Source: CALGYY01 sp963678485 (GTDB lineage: Bacteria; Bacteroidota; Bacteroidia; Bacteroidales; CAIWKO01). Taken from it: 64,000 bases of DNA. The translations under genes were made by a program, and so were the position numbers. The stretch spans positions 3,348,001 to 3,412,000 of the forward strand of contig OY782882.1 of NCBI GenBank assembly GCA_963678485.1, written 5' to 3'. Under the pieces are notes generated by a model. The model had not been told where the DNA came from. It searched no databases and was given only the letters and a program-made list of their open reading frames with translations. Shown piece after piece: positions 8,556-17,758 of this stretch (position 1 is the first letter of the stretch; every line of letters begins with the position of its first letter).

Positions 8556-9299
8556 ATGAAAACAGCGATTATCGGCGGCAGCGGCCTGGAAAAGCTGAAT
8601 ATCTTTCAAAAACTTCAGGAAAAGGAAGTGACAACTAAGTACGGAGCCCCCAGTTCTCCGCTGGTTTCAGGATTACTTAGCGGAAAGGAAGTTGTTTTTT
8701 TATCACGACATGGTTACGGTCACACGATTACTCCTACGCATGTAAACAATCGTGCAAACATCATGGCGCTTAAGGAAGAGGGCTGTACACAGATTATTGC
8801 CACCACTGCATGCGGAAGTCTGCGTGAAGAAATTGGTCGCGGTCATCTCGTGATTCTTGATCAGTTTATCGATTTTACACGTCATCGTGCTATTAGTTTT
8901 TATGAAGATTTTAATGATGGTAAGATAATGCACACACCTATGGCGGAGCCGTTTGACGCTAGTTTGCGCAAGCTGATTATTGCTGCCGGACATGAATTAG
9001 GCTTGCCGATACATGATAAGGGAACTATGGTAACCATCGAAGGACCACGATTCTCAACGCGTGCAGAATCACATATGTTTCGCCAATGGGGCGCTGATGT
9101 GATTAACATGAGCACCGCGCCTGAAGCAATACTCGCTAACGAAGCCGGGATTCCTTATGCTGCGATAGCAATGAGTACCGATTACGACTGCTGGAAAACT
9201 GATGAGGAAGCTGTGAGCTGGGATGCTATTCTTGAGACTTTCGGAAAGAATGTCCACAATGTAACGGAATTACTGGCCAAGCTGTTTATTAAGGTATAG
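8556..9299 (+). CDS. mtnP: S-methyl-5'-thioadenosine phosphorylase
   Basis: This 247-residue enzyme of the purine nucleoside phosphorylase class II family cleaves methylthioadenosine with phosphate to adenine and methylthioribose-1-phosphate, recycling the by-product of polyamine synthesis. Family features are IIGGSGLEK at the N-terminus, the phosphate-binding SRHGYGHTITPTHVNNRAN, TTACGSLRE, the substrate loop IEGPRFSTRAES and NMSTAPEAILANEAGI. The STDYDCW segment carries the Asp that selects a 6-amino purine, so adenine-type substrates are favoured over hypoxanthine or guanine. The start at 8556 is fixed by the conserved MKTAIIGGSG and by the promoter just upstream. The downstream glycyl radical enzyme gene is convergent, with only 4 bp between the stop codons. 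Confidence 0.88.
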   Translation: MKTAIIGGSGLEKLNIFQKLQEKEVTTKYGAPSSPLVSGLLSGKEVVFLSRHGYGHTITPTHVNNRANIMALKEEGCTQIIATTACGSLREEIGRGHLVILDQFIDFTRHRAISFYEDFNDGKIMHTPMAEPFDASLRKLIIAAGHELGLPIHDKGTMVTIEGPRFSTRAESHMFRQWGADVINMSTAPEAILANEAGIPYAAIAMSTDYDCWKTDEEAVSWDAILETFGKNVHNVTELLAKLFIKV

Positions 9300-9303
9300 C
9301 ACA

Positions 9304-11670
9304 TTAAAGCTCCGCACCTTGTTCAGTCCGGCGAATGATTTCTTCCTGTAATTCCGGAATCAAATCGTTAAAGTAATCGCTATATCCTGCAACTCTTACG
9401 ATTAATCCACGATGTTTCTCGGGATGCTTGCGTGCATCCTTGAGTGTAGCAGCATCTACGACATTGAATTGAACATGGTGACCATTCATAGAAAAGTATG
9501 AACGCACCAGACTCCCTATTTTACTAATCATTGCCTCGTTGCGAAAAAATGCAGGAGATAATTTTTGATTCAATAATGTTCCTCCCGTCTTAATATGATC
9601 GAAGCTGGCCGCAGATTTCATTACCGCTGTTGGCCCTTTCATATCTGCACCCTGCACTGGTGAAATCCCTTCTGATAGTACATCAAAGGCATTGCGTCCA
9701 TCGGGTGTAGCTCCAGTTTTTTTTCCGAAATATACATGACTGGTGGTAGGTAACATTTCAAGCCTGTACTGGCCACCACGAGGAGTAGGTCGCCCATCAA
9801 TGAAATCGAACAGGGTATCAACAATCATTGTTGCAAAGCGATCGGCGCCCGGATCATCATTTCCATATTTAGGAGTGTCGAAGAGTAAGGTATGTTGCAT
9901 TTCTTCAAATCCTTCAAAATCATGATCAAGCATCCTTACTAATTCAGTCAATGTGAATTTTTTGTTTTCGAATGCATGATGAAATATTGATGACATACAA
10001 TCCGTCAGTGTGCCTAATCCCACAGCTTGAATGTAACTACTATTGTATCGTGCACCACCTGCATTGTAATCACGTCCGTTCCCAATGCAGTCATCAATCA
10101 CTGCAGACATGAGTAATGACGGCATTTCCGTTGCATAGATTTTTTCGATGATATCGTTACCCTGAATTTTTATATCGATAAAATGCTTTAATACTTTTCG
10201 GAATGCAAGTATAAAATCATCAAAAGAATTTATGCTGCTCATTTGCATGCAATCTTGCACGAGTTGAATTCCAGTGAGAGGATCCATTCCATCATGCAGT
10301 GTTATCTCGAGAATCTTAGGTAAATTGAAATATCCTGTAAGGAAGTATGCCTCTTTACCGAAGGCACCGGCTTCAACACATCCTGACGCTCCGCCACTTC
10401 GGGCATCTTCAGCCGTTTTTCCCTGTCGCATGAGTTCCTGAATGATAGCGTCAGTATTGAACAGCGACGGCTGCCCATATCCGGTTTTTATAATCTTTAA
10501 TGCTCGATGCAGCAAAGCATCCGGATTTTTTCTGCTCAATTGAACCATCGAGCTAGGCTGAAGCAGCCTTAGTTCCTCGATTACGTCAAGTATCAGAAAC
10601 GACAATTCATTGCACGCATCCAGGCCGTCGGTTGTCAGACCTCCTATATTAATCAGGCAAAAATCGGTGTAAGTGTTGCTTTCCTGAGCAGTGACGCCCA
10701 CTTTAGGAGGTGCTGGATGATTGTTGAATTTGATCCAAAAGCATTGTAATAGTTCTTTGGCTTTATCAATGGTAAGTGTATTTTCTTCAAGACCCTTTCT
10801 AAAAAATTGTAGCAAATGTTGGTCAAGTCGCCCCGGATTAAAGGAATCCCAGGGGTTTAATTCGCTAATGATTCCTATATGTATAAACCAATAATGCTGC
10901 AGGGCTTCGTGAAAGGTCGTTGGTGCATGAGCCGGAACTTTTCTGCAAATGGCCGCCAATTGCCCGAACTCATTAGCCAGGTCAGGATCATCAGCATTGA
11001 GTGCGCGTTGATCCAGTTCATCAGCATACCGTTCAGCCAGAATAATCAAGGATTCGCACGCTAGGGAAATACCCTTGAGTTCTTCCTTTTTTGCCGTAGC
11101 AGTGGAGTCTTCAGATTGGTTCAATGAACAAATGATGTCATTAATTTCCTTTTGCAGATCGAGCAATCCACAGCGAAAAAGTTTTTCACCGGCAACGGTG
11201 TGACCCGGTGCTCGTTGTTCCATGAATTCAGTGAAGATCCCGGCGTTGTAGGCTTGTTTCCATGAAGCTGGGAGTGAAGCAAACATTTTATCGCGGATGC
11301 TTTTCCCTGTCCAGTATGGAATAATTTGACTTTTGTAAGTCGCTTCGGTTGCGGCATCCACTCTATACGAGACTTTATTTCTGCTGTCTAGCATTTCGAG
11401 ATCATTAATCGAATGAACGCAGATCTCAGGATAGGTAGGTACTGCTTTGGGCTCTGGTCCTCGCTCTCCAACGATTAGTTCTCCCGGTTGAAACCACAAT
11501 TTTTTGTGTTGCATGAGGTATTGCAGTGCAAGTCCCCGTTGTTCCGGAATTGAAAAATTCAACAAATCCGTATTCGTATAGAAATCTGTGATGAGCACTG
11601 CACGTTCAACGGATATGCGATTTACAGCGTCGATGCTATGGTTGCGAAGTTGTGCTATACGTAGGTTCAT
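9304..11670 (-). CDS. hypD: Glycyl radical enzyme, trans-4-hydroxy-L-proline dehydratase type
   Basis: This 788-residue glycyl radical enzyme is predicted to dehydrate trans-4-hydroxy-L-proline to pyrroline-5-carboxylate. The radical Gly762 sits in RVAGYSDYF near the C-terminus and the thiyl Cys431 in GASGCVEAG. Residues recalled from the Clostridioides difficile HypD structure are all present at a constant offset of three: Phe149, His157 (FMEQRAPGH), Asp275 (NPWDSF), Ser331, Asp336 and Phe337 (SNTYTDF), Glu433 and Tyr447. Pyruvate formate-lyase, choline and glycerol enzymes do not share this set. The ATG at 11670 has a rare clear GGAGG ribosome site and follows its activase by 4 nt. HypD is usually paired with the reductase ProC, which is not seen here. 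The enzyme requires anoxic conditions when active. Confidence 0.85.
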   Translation of the reverse strand: MNLRIAQLRNHSIDAVNRISVERAVLITDFYTNTDLLNFSIPEQRGLALQYLMQHKKLWFQPGELIVGERGPEPKAVPTYPEICVHSINDLEMLDSRNKVSYRVDAATEATYKSQIIPYWTGKSIRDKMFASLPASWKQAYNAGIFTEFMEQRAPGHTVAGEKLFRCGLLDLQKEINDIICSLNQSEDSTATAKKEELKGISLACESLIILAERYADELDQRALNADDPDLANEFGQLAAICRKVPAHAPTTFHEALQHYWFIHIGIISELNPWDSFNPGRLDQHLLQFFRKGLEENTLTIDKAKELLQCFWIKFNNHPAPPKVGVTAQESNTYTDFCLINIGGLTTDGLDACNELSFLILDVIEELRLLQPSSMVQLSRKNPDALLHRALKIIKTGYGQPSLFNTDAIIQELMRQGKTAEDARSGGASGCVEAGAFGKEAYFLTGYFNLPKILEITLHDGMDPLTGIQLVQDCMQMSSINSFDDFILAFRKVLKHFIDIKIQGNDIIEKIYATEMPSLLMSAVIDDCIGNGRDYNAGGARYNSSYIQAVGLGTLTDCMSSIFHHAFENKKFTLTELVRMLDHDFEGFEEMQHTLLFDTPKYGNDDPGADRFATMIVDTLFDFIDGRPTPRGGQYRLEMLPTTSHVYFGKKTGATPDGRNAFDVLSEGISPVQGADMKGPTAVMKSAASFDHIKTGGTLLNQKLSPAFFRNEAMISKIGSLVRSYFSMNGHHVQFNVVDAATLKDARKHPEKHRGLIVRVAGYSDYFNDLIPELQEEIIRRTEQGAEL

Positions 11671-11674
11671 ACAT

Positions 11675-12466
11675 TTATCCTCCAATGCTTACCGTATAAT
11701 GTTGATTAGAATACAAATCGAAAATCTTCTTCAATCGATCCGGATTAATTTCGCTTATGCCTTGTAGGCTGTACGGTTGATTAAGTCGCGCATATTTTGA
11801 TGCAGCAAAGGCATGATAGGGTAGCAGATCGATTTGTCGAATGAATGGCATTTTCTGAAGTGTTGATATCATTTCTTTATGAACGGTAATGGTATCATTA
11901 AAGCCGGGAATCAGCGGAATACGGATAACGACGGGTTTATCAGTGGCAGCTGTTGCGAGGTTGTCCAATATGGGTTTTAACGAAACTCCGGTGTATTTTT
12001 TATGGATGTCTTCATCTATATGCTTCAGATCGAACAGCAGCAAATCGGTAACAGAAAGAATGTTGCTAAATCGTGTGGCATCACAAAAGCCGCATGTATC
12101 TATGGCAGTATGTATTCCTGCTTTTTGACAAACATATAAGCACTGATACAGGAATTCTGATTGCAAAGTTGGTTCGCCCCCGGAGAAGGTGACTCCACCT
12201 TTAGATTCATCGAAAAAGGTGCGCGAATTTTCAAGCTCAGCAAGAATTTCCGAAACTTTCATTGCCCGGCCTACCGTTTCATTTTTTGCATAAGAATTTT
12301 TTCCGCGGTGATACGTATGCTGCATCTTTTCAGCGAAAGCGCTACGACCTTCAGGATTGTGGCACCAGGGACAGTGCAGGGGGCATCCTTTAAGAAAGAC
12401 TGTCGTGCGTATTCCCGGGCCATCATTAATACTGAAATGGCGAATATCAAAGACAATTCCCAACAT
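11675..12466 (-). CDS. Glycyl radical enzyme activase (radical SAM), PFL-AE-like
   Basis: This 263-residue radical SAM protein uses a [4Fe-4S] cluster and S-adenosylmethionine to abstract hydrogen from the active-site glycine of its partner enzyme. The N-terminus FDIRHFSINDGPGIRTTVF is diagnostic of activases, followed by CPLHCPWC (Cys28, Cys32, Cys35), which binds the cluster. GGVTFSGGEP forms the SAM contact. After the cluster motif there is no ferredoxin-like cysteine insert, so the protein is of the short, pyruvate-formate-lyase-activase layout rather than the three-cluster type. I chose the ATG at 12466 because the conserved region starts five residues later; the frame extends to 12538 with a poor sequence. 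It is the first gene of a two-gene operon with the dehydratase. Confidence 0.88.
   Translation of the reverse strand: MLGIVFDIRHFSINDGPGIRTTVFLKGCPLHCPWCHNPEGRSAFAEKMQHTYHRGKNSYAKNETVGRAMKVSEILAELENSRTFFDESKGGVTFSGGEPTLQSEFLYQCLYVCQKAGIHTAIDTCGFCDATRFSNILSVTDLLLFDLKHIDEDIHKKYTGVSLKPILDNLATAATDKPVVIRIPLIPGFNDTITVHKEMISTLQKMPFIRQIDLLPYHAFAASKYARLNQPYSLQGISEINPDRLKKIFDLYSNQHYTVSIGG
11679..11683 (-). promoter_or_regulatory. Ribosome binding site of the glycyl radical enzyme gene
   Basis: GGAGG lies 8 nt before the ATG at 11670 and inside the last codons of the activase gene, where it encodes the terminal Gly-Gly. It decides between this ATG and a TTG 15 nt upstream, and suggests translational coupling. 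Confidence 0.75.
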
Positions 12467-12622
12467 AAAAAGAATATTGAATTGAACAATTAGAAAAGAG
12501 AAGACAGGGTATAGGGAAATGTCTAGCAGATCCAGCATTCGTAGAGACCTCTTCCGAAATGCTGATATAAAGTTTTATATGCGATGATATTAATCATGCG
12601 ATCGGTGACTAAATGTTCAACG

Positions 12623-12630
12623 CAAAGATA
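12623..12630 (-). promoter_or_regulatory. -7 promoter element for the activase-dehydratase operon
   Basis: The minus strand reads TATCTTTG, matching TAnnTTTG, directly after the T-run of the AsmA terminator. It implies a leader of about 150 nt before the ATG at 12466. No -33 match is seen. Confidence 0.45.
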
Positions 12631-12631
12631 T

Positions 12632-12677
12632 AAAAAAAACAGGGAGATGCGACTTTGATGGTCATTTCTCCCTGTTT
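12632..12677 (-). terminator. Terminator of the AsmA-like gene
   Basis: An 11-bp perfect stem (aaacagggaga / tctccctgttt) with a 19-nt loop is followed on the minus strand by a run of eight T. It is 19 bp after the stop codon. Confidence 0.85.
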
Positions 12678-12695
12678 GATTCTTGTAATAAATAA

Positions 12696-15533
12696 TTATT
12701 GTTTCGCTGAGTTTATTAGTTGATCTCCTTCAGCTTTTGCTTTATTTATAAGGTCTGTGGCTTGTTTATCAGCTTCCGCATTAAGTTTGTCGGCTTTTTT
12801 CTGAGCTTCGCTTTTTAGCTGCTTAGCTGTTTCTTTTGCTGCAGCTTTAGCGATAGGATTTTTCGCATCGCTAATAAGCTTCTGACCTTGTGCATCGGCC
12901 TCGCTGATTAATTTATCACCTGCTGTTTTTGCCTGCTCACGAATGAGGTCAGCTTTTGACTGAGCTTCGGCAAGTAATTGCTGAGCCTTTTGATTAGCAG
13001 CATCAAGCGCGTTATTCACTTCAGTTTTTACCTCCTGAATAATCTCCTCTTTTTTCTCTTGAATGGCTTGTTCTGCCTGGTTTTTAAGGTCTTCAACCAG
13101 GTCGCCCATGGTGCCTTTGAGGCCAATTTTAAACACAGGTTTAGTGACGGTTCCGGTTGCAAGTATGTCGATATCTATTGTTTCTCCTAGTTTAACATCT
13201 ACACCTTTTGAAGATGCCTGTGAAGTGAGATTGTTGAGTACACCATTGGCCTGACCGCCAAATTCGGAGCGGGGAACCGATAGTTTCATAACATATTGAA
13301 TGGATTCATCCAGACGAGTAAAGCCTTCAATATTCAATACGCTTTTACTGAATTTGATATCGAAGGGATTGGTGAACACCGCGCCATTCACGATTTTGAA
13401 GCTTAGATTCAAATCGCCGGGAGTTATGGAGCGGAATAAGTTGATCTTTAATTCATCAGATAATTTATTGAAGAATCCTGCATTAACAATAGTAATCGCG
13501 CGGGTTTGCAGTGTTCCATTTGCATTCACACTTGAATAATCGGGAGTCATGTCGGTCTTTAAAATGGATGCATAACCAAGTTTTGCTGAGAAACGACCAC
13601 TTGTCTTTTCTGCAATTGGTGCGAATTTGCCGAGGGATGGAAGGTTCTTTAGCGTTTGCTGAATGTCGAAATCGCGGAGATCAAGTACGAAATCTACTTT
13701 TGGGGCCAGTGGATTTGCAGTACCATAACTTCCGCCAAGATTCAACGATCCGCCGAGTAAGTTCATCTGAAGGTCTTTCATGATGGCTGTGCGATCTTTA
13801 AGACTGACTTCCCCTTTCACATCAGTGATTTCCATCTTATCATACAAGACTTTTTTAATATCAGTCGTCAAAACAAAATCTATATTGCCCGGCAGCTCAA
13901 TTACACTCATGGCAGATGAAGCCTCTGTGCTTGTAGCAGGCGCTGCAGTCTCATCAGAGCTCATAAAAGCGTTGAGGTCAATAAGTGTGGAGGTGAGTGA
14001 GAAGTTACCTTTCAACAATTCATCACGGAAAAAATATGCAATGTAGTTGTCGATTTTTCCTTTTGCATTGATATCGCTTTTTCCCGTTTTTGCAGCGAAA
14101 GAGACGAGGTCAAGTGCTCGCGGACTGAACAGTAATTCGGCTTTAGTGATGGAAGTACCTTCGGGGACATCGGGGGATTTATAGACAAAGTTTTCTACAA
14201 TCATGCTTCCTTTTGCATCGAACTTTTCGTATTCTTCTTTGTCGATATACGACATCCTTCCCTTAACTGCAATATCAGCGGTAAACAATCCTGAGAGTTG
14301 CTGGTCTTTTTCAAGGGGATAGAATTCGGTGAGTTTCGACAAATCCATTTTTCCTTTCACCTTAGCATCAATGTTTGGATCTGATACGGGAGTGGAGACA
14401 TACAGACTGGCATCTACAGGAGTGCCGCCCATTTCCACATGTAGTTTCTTCACATCAATAATCGTATTGTCTTCACTACCGCCTTTATTGCTGACTTTTG
14501 CCGTGATTCCAATATTCGTTACTGCCTTGGGAAGATCAGGATACTGGAACATTCCGTTATCCACTGCGAGGTTAATCTCGAATGCCGGCAATCCCTTATT
14601 ATCATATTTGCCTTTTGCAAAGCCGCTAAGAGCAAGTGTTCCGGAAGTTTTTATGTTTTCGAAATCTGTCATGTAAACCGCAGGAATCAACGAAAGAATA
14701 TTTTTGAATTCTGTTTTTGCGGCTGCAAATTTCAAATCCATATCGTAGCTGCTATCTGGTAAGGCCAGCCATCCATCGAAGGAAAGAAACAAATCATTAA
14801 TATTAAATTCATTTTCCTTAAAAGTATATTTCGAATTTTTCAGATCAGCTTCGATGTCAGCCGTCAGTCCTATTTTCGCTTCATTCAGATAAGGAATTCC
14901 TTCATAGGAAAAGCTCACAGCCTTGATAAACGTTTCTGTACTCAGGGTAGTAAGGTCAGCAGTGAGATCTCCGCTAAGTGTGTGGTTCAGACTATCCACT
15001 TTTGCAAACATGTGACTGTCGTAATCTTCGTAACGAATATCCGCATCGTTAATAATCAGCTTTTGCAAGCTAAGTTTGAATTTTGACGATTCTTCTGCTG
15101 TGGCTGTTTTCGTTGTATCTGTTGAAGGCTTAGTGATGTCCCAATTGGCTTTTCCTCCGGGTAAAACCTTAAGGTGAATGATGGGCCGGTCGAGTTGGAT
15201 CTTGCGAATGGTATAGGTTTCACCACTGATTACGCTAAACAGATTAACTGAAACAGTGAGCTGATCCATCTTTACAAGGGTGTCTTTTTCAAATTCTTTC
15301 ACACCCACAACACTGAGTTGTTCTAACCCGAGCGAAAAGTTAGGAAAGCTGCAAAACAAGTTCAGACTATAATCTTTGAAATCAACCTTTGCGTTAAGGT
15401 TTTTGTTGGCTTCATCTTTAACAGCCTGTACAATCTGTTTTTGGAAGATGAACGGAAGGATAATCATTAAAACCAGAATCACGGCCAGAACCAGGCCTGT
15501 CCATTTTAAAATTTTTTTCACTGTCTTATTCAT
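12696..15533 (-). CDS. AsmA-family envelope protein with coiled-coil tail
   Basis: This 945-residue protein has one N-terminal membrane helix (LVLAVILVLMIILPFIF, about residues 14-32) and a large periplasmic beta-rich body typical of the AsmA/TamB/YhdP group, which is thought to bridge the two membranes and move phospholipid (family knowledge). The AsmA N-terminal signature includes NLNAKVDFKDYSLNLFCSFPNFSLGLEQLSV. The body continues to about residue 800 with repeated short strands. The last 140 residues differ: they are almost entirely Ala, Lys, Glu, Gln and Leu in a heptad-like pattern (AEAQSKADLIREQAKTAGDK), a predicted long coiled coil. It is transcribed alone, with a promoter element 66 bp upstream and a strong terminator. 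Confidence 0.8.
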   Translation of the reverse strand: MNKTVKKILKWTGLVLAVILVLMIILPFIFQKQIVQAVKDEANKNLNAKVDFKDYSLNLFCSFPNFSLGLEQLSVVGVKEFEKDTLVKMDQLTVSVNLFSVISGETYTIRKIQLDRPIIHLKVLPGGKANWDITKPSTDTTKTATAEESSKFKLSLQKLIINDADIRYEDYDSHMFAKVDSLNHTLSGDLTADLTTLSTETFIKAVSFSYEGIPYLNEAKIGLTADIEADLKNSKYTFKENEFNINDLFLSFDGWLALPDSSYDMDLKFAAAKTEFKNILSLIPAVYMTDFENIKTSGTLALSGFAKGKYDNKGLPAFEINLAVDNGMFQYPDLPKAVTNIGITAKVSNKGGSEDNTIIDVKKLHVEMGGTPVDASLYVSTPVSDPNIDAKVKGKMDLSKLTEFYPLEKDQQLSGLFTADIAVKGRMSYIDKEEYEKFDAKGSMIVENFVYKSPDVPEGTSITKAELLFSPRALDLVSFAAKTGKSDINAKGKIDNYIAYFFRDELLKGNFSLTSTLIDLNAFMSSDETAAPATSTEASSAMSVIELPGNIDFVLTTDIKKVLYDKMEITDVKGEVSLKDRTAIMKDLQMNLLGGSLNLGGSYGTANPLAPKVDFVLDLRDFDIQQTLKNLPSLGKFAPIAEKTSGRFSAKLGYASILKTDMTPDYSSVNANGTLQTRAITIVNAGFFNKLSDELKINLFRSITPGDLNLSFKIVNGAVFTNPFDIKFSKSVLNIEGFTRLDESIQYVMKLSVPRSEFGGQANGVLNNLTSQASSKGVDVKLGETIDIDILATGTVTKPVFKIGLKGTMGDLVEDLKNQAEQAIQEKKEEIIQEVKTEVNNALDAANQKAQQLLAEAQSKADLIREQAKTAGDKLISEADAQGQKLISDAKNPIAKAAAKETAKQLKSEAQKKADKLNAEADKQATDLINKAKAEGDQLINSAKQ

Positions 15534-15598
15534 GATAGCTAAGTATTTGTATGTGTTTTTTTAGATGATATTTATTGAGAAAAGATTTCATGGATAAA

Positions 15599-15606
15599 CA
15601 AATGTA
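15599..15606 (-). promoter_or_regulatory. -7 promoter element for the AsmA-like gene
   Basis: The minus strand reads TACATTTG, matching TAnnTTTG, 65 nt before the ATG at 15533. It sits beside the terminator of the preceding gene. Confidence 0.45.
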
Positions 15607-15652
15607 AAAAAAATCTCTCATGCATTTACAGTAAAGGCATAAGAGATTTTTA
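15606..15652 (-). terminator. Terminator of the small lipoprotein gene
   Basis: A stem formed by aaatctctcatgc and gcataagagattt (one mismatch) is followed on the minus strand by T-rich sequence, 66 bp after the stop codon at 15718. Confidence 0.65.
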
Positions 15653-15717
15653 AATGGATGTATGAAATGTTGCTAACTCAGACTATTATTGAACAACTAC
15701 TAAGTCAAAGACTAACT

Positions 15718-16149
15718 CTATTTTGTAACCAAATGATACTCCCAATTCTCACCACCAATGGCGTTGGAATAGGTCACCCACATTTCGTCTTTCTTCAGCC
15801 GTATGATAGTATAAACGGTTGATGAGGCACTGGCTGTGGCTGTTGTGATAATTCTCTCTTTGGGGTTGTCGAAAGTCCATGTACCATTTTCAACAACTAA
15901 TGGAGACCATGTTAGAATATAGGTATCATCATTTTTCAACTCCATGGAGAATGAGGGCCAGAGGGTAGACCAGGAGTTGGTTATCTCGCTGCTGTTTACC
16001 CAGACTTTTTCCATTTTCCAGACATTTACCACACGTGACTTTGCGCTTGATAAGCTAATAAGCGGACCTTCCTCATACTTTTTGCACGAAGGAAGCACAA
16101 ATGCAAGTACGATGGCTGTCAGGAGAACTGTTTTAATGGTTGTCTTCAT
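15718..16149 (-). CDS. Small lipoprotein, lipocalin-like
   Basis: The 143-residue protein starts with a signal peptide ending in LPSC (Cys at about residue 22), so it is predicted to be lipid-anchored. The mature part resembles short Bacteroidota lipocalin-like lipoproteins: an early VVNVWKMEKVWVN strand, the motif LKNDDTYILTW, then NGTWTFDNPKERI and a closing strand. Such proteins are predicted small beta-barrels with unknown ligands. The gene is alone; enolase lies upstream on the same strand, ending 81 bp before its start. No regulatory site is apparent. Confidence 0.65.
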   Translation of the reverse strand: MKTTIKTVLLTAIVLAFVLPSCKKYEEGPLISLSSAKSRVVNVWKMEKVWVNSSEITNSWSTLWPSFSMELKNDDTYILTWSPLVVENGTWTFDNPKERIITTATASASSTVYTIIRLKKDEMWVTYSNAIGGENWEYHLVTK

Positions 16150-16229
16150 TGTTTTATTTGTGAACGTTAATGTATTGACTAGTTATCTGTTAAAATGCAC
16201 TTTGCTGAAGCGCTTAGTGCAATCTGAAT

Positions 16230-17519
16230 TTAAGGCAGGTAAGCGAAATCATTACCGAGGAATTTAGCCACTGGTCCTATCATTTCTTCGATACGGATGA
16301 GTTGATTAAATTTCGCGATGCGTTCGGAACGGCAAGCGCTACCTGTTTTGATGAGTCCAGTGTTAAGAGCAACAGCTAAATCGGCAATTGTTGTATCTTC
16401 TGTTTCGCCCGAACGGTGGCTCATTACCGCTGTATAACTATTATTATATGCCATTTGAACAGCTTCGATGGTTTCGGTGAGTGTACCAATCTGATTTACT
16501 TTTACAAGGATGGAGTTGGCAACATTTTTCTCAATGCCCATTCTGAGACGGTCGGTATTGGTAACAAATAAATCGTCGCCCACCAACTGTATTTTATCGC
16601 CCAAACTTTTGGTCATCAACTGCCAGCCTTTCCAATCATCTTCGGCCATGCCGTCTTCGATGGAAATGATCGGATATTTTTTCACCCAATCTTTCCAAAA
16701 ATCAACCATTTGGGAAGGCGTGAGTTTGTCACCAGTAGATTTATGCAGGTGGTACACATTTTCTTCAGGGATATAATACTCTGAGGAAGCAGGGTCGAGG
16801 GCAATGAAAACATCAACACCCGGTTTGTAGCCGGCTTTTTCAATTGCTTTTAATATGAAGGTGATGGCTTCTTCGTTTGATTTCAGATTCGGAGCAAATC
16901 CGCCTTCATCACCAACGTTGGTTGAATATTTAGATTTCTTCAAAACATCTTTCAGATTGTGAAATACTTCAGCGCCCATGCGGATTGCATCAGCAAAGGT
17001 TTCAGCATTCACAGGCATAATCATGAATTCCTGAAAGTCGATACAATTATCTGCATGTGAACCACCATTAATGATGTTCATCATCGGGATAGGAAGTACA
17101 TTGGCATTTACACCACCCACATAGCGATACAAGGGTTGTCCGGTGGTAAGTGCGGCTGCTTTTGCTACGGCGAGGGAAACGCCAAGTATGGCATTGGCGC
17201 CCAGATTTGATTTAGTGGGTGTTCCGTCGAGAGCGATCATCATACGGTCGATGATGTTTTGTTCAGTAACGAACTGACCTTTCAATTCTTCAGCAATAGT
17301 TTTATTTACATTTTGTACGGCTTGAAGTACGCCTTTTCCCATATAGGTCTTTTTATCCCCATCGCGCAATTCGTGAGCTTCATGCACCCCGGTTGATGCA
17401 CCTGAAGGGACTGCGGCTGTACCGATGATGCCGGCATCTGTCATAACATCAACTTCAATGGTTGGATTGCCCCTTGAATCCAGGATCTGACGGGCATAAA
17501 TGTTAGCTATCGTACTCAT
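16230..17519 (-). CDS. eno: Enolase
   Basis: This 429-residue glycolytic enzyme interconverts 2-phosphoglycerate and phosphoenolpyruvate in the cytoplasm. It is full length and has all family signatures: ARQILDSRGNPTIEVDV at the start, SGASTGVHEAHELRDGD, the metal-site region NVGDEGGFAPNL, the magnesium ligands in FIALDPASSEYY, ISIEDGMAEDDW and QLVGDDLFVTN, the catalytic Lys in NSILVKVNQIGTLTE, and the MSHRSGETEDTTIADLAV signature. The ATG at 17519 is confirmed by the conserved MSTIANIYARQI. It appears to be transcribed alone; an imperfect -7 like element (TACTTTCG on the minus strand) lies about 45 bp upstream. Confidence 0.96.
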   Translation of the reverse strand: MSTIANIYARQILDSRGNPTIEVDVMTDAGIIGTAAVPSGASTGVHEAHELRDGDKKTYMGKGVLQAVQNVNKTIAEELKGQFVTEQNIIDRMMIALDGTPTKSNLGANAILGVSLAVAKAAALTTGQPLYRYVGGVNANVLPIPMMNIINGGSHADNCIDFQEFMIMPVNAETFADAIRMGAEVFHNLKDVLKKSKYSTNVGDEGGFAPNLKSNEEAITFILKAIEKAGYKPGVDVFIALDPASSEYYIPEENVYHLHKSTGDKLTPSQMVDFWKDWVKKYPIISIEDGMAEDDWKGWQLMTKSLGDKIQLVGDDLFVTNTDRLRMGIEKNVANSILVKVNQIGTLTETIEAVQMAYNNSYTAVMSHRSGETEDTTIADLAVALNTGLIKTGSACRSERIAKFNQLIRIEEMIGPVAKFLGNDFAYLP

Positions 17520-17758
17520 AATAAATTAGATTATATGTTTCTTTAAATGGAAATTCTCAGGACACGAAAGTAATAAAAAAAATTCCATAAAATCTGTAAA
17601 GTTCATAAAGTCGATGAGGCCTTTATTTCTCTAGGGAAGCGAAGAGATTAATCTTTATAATAACCCTTAGTCCGGAAAGTGTGTTGGAAATCATCTTAAC
17701 AAATATTTAGTGATGAATTATCTGTCAAATGTGTATTTTGCGCTCCAATTCAAGAGTT

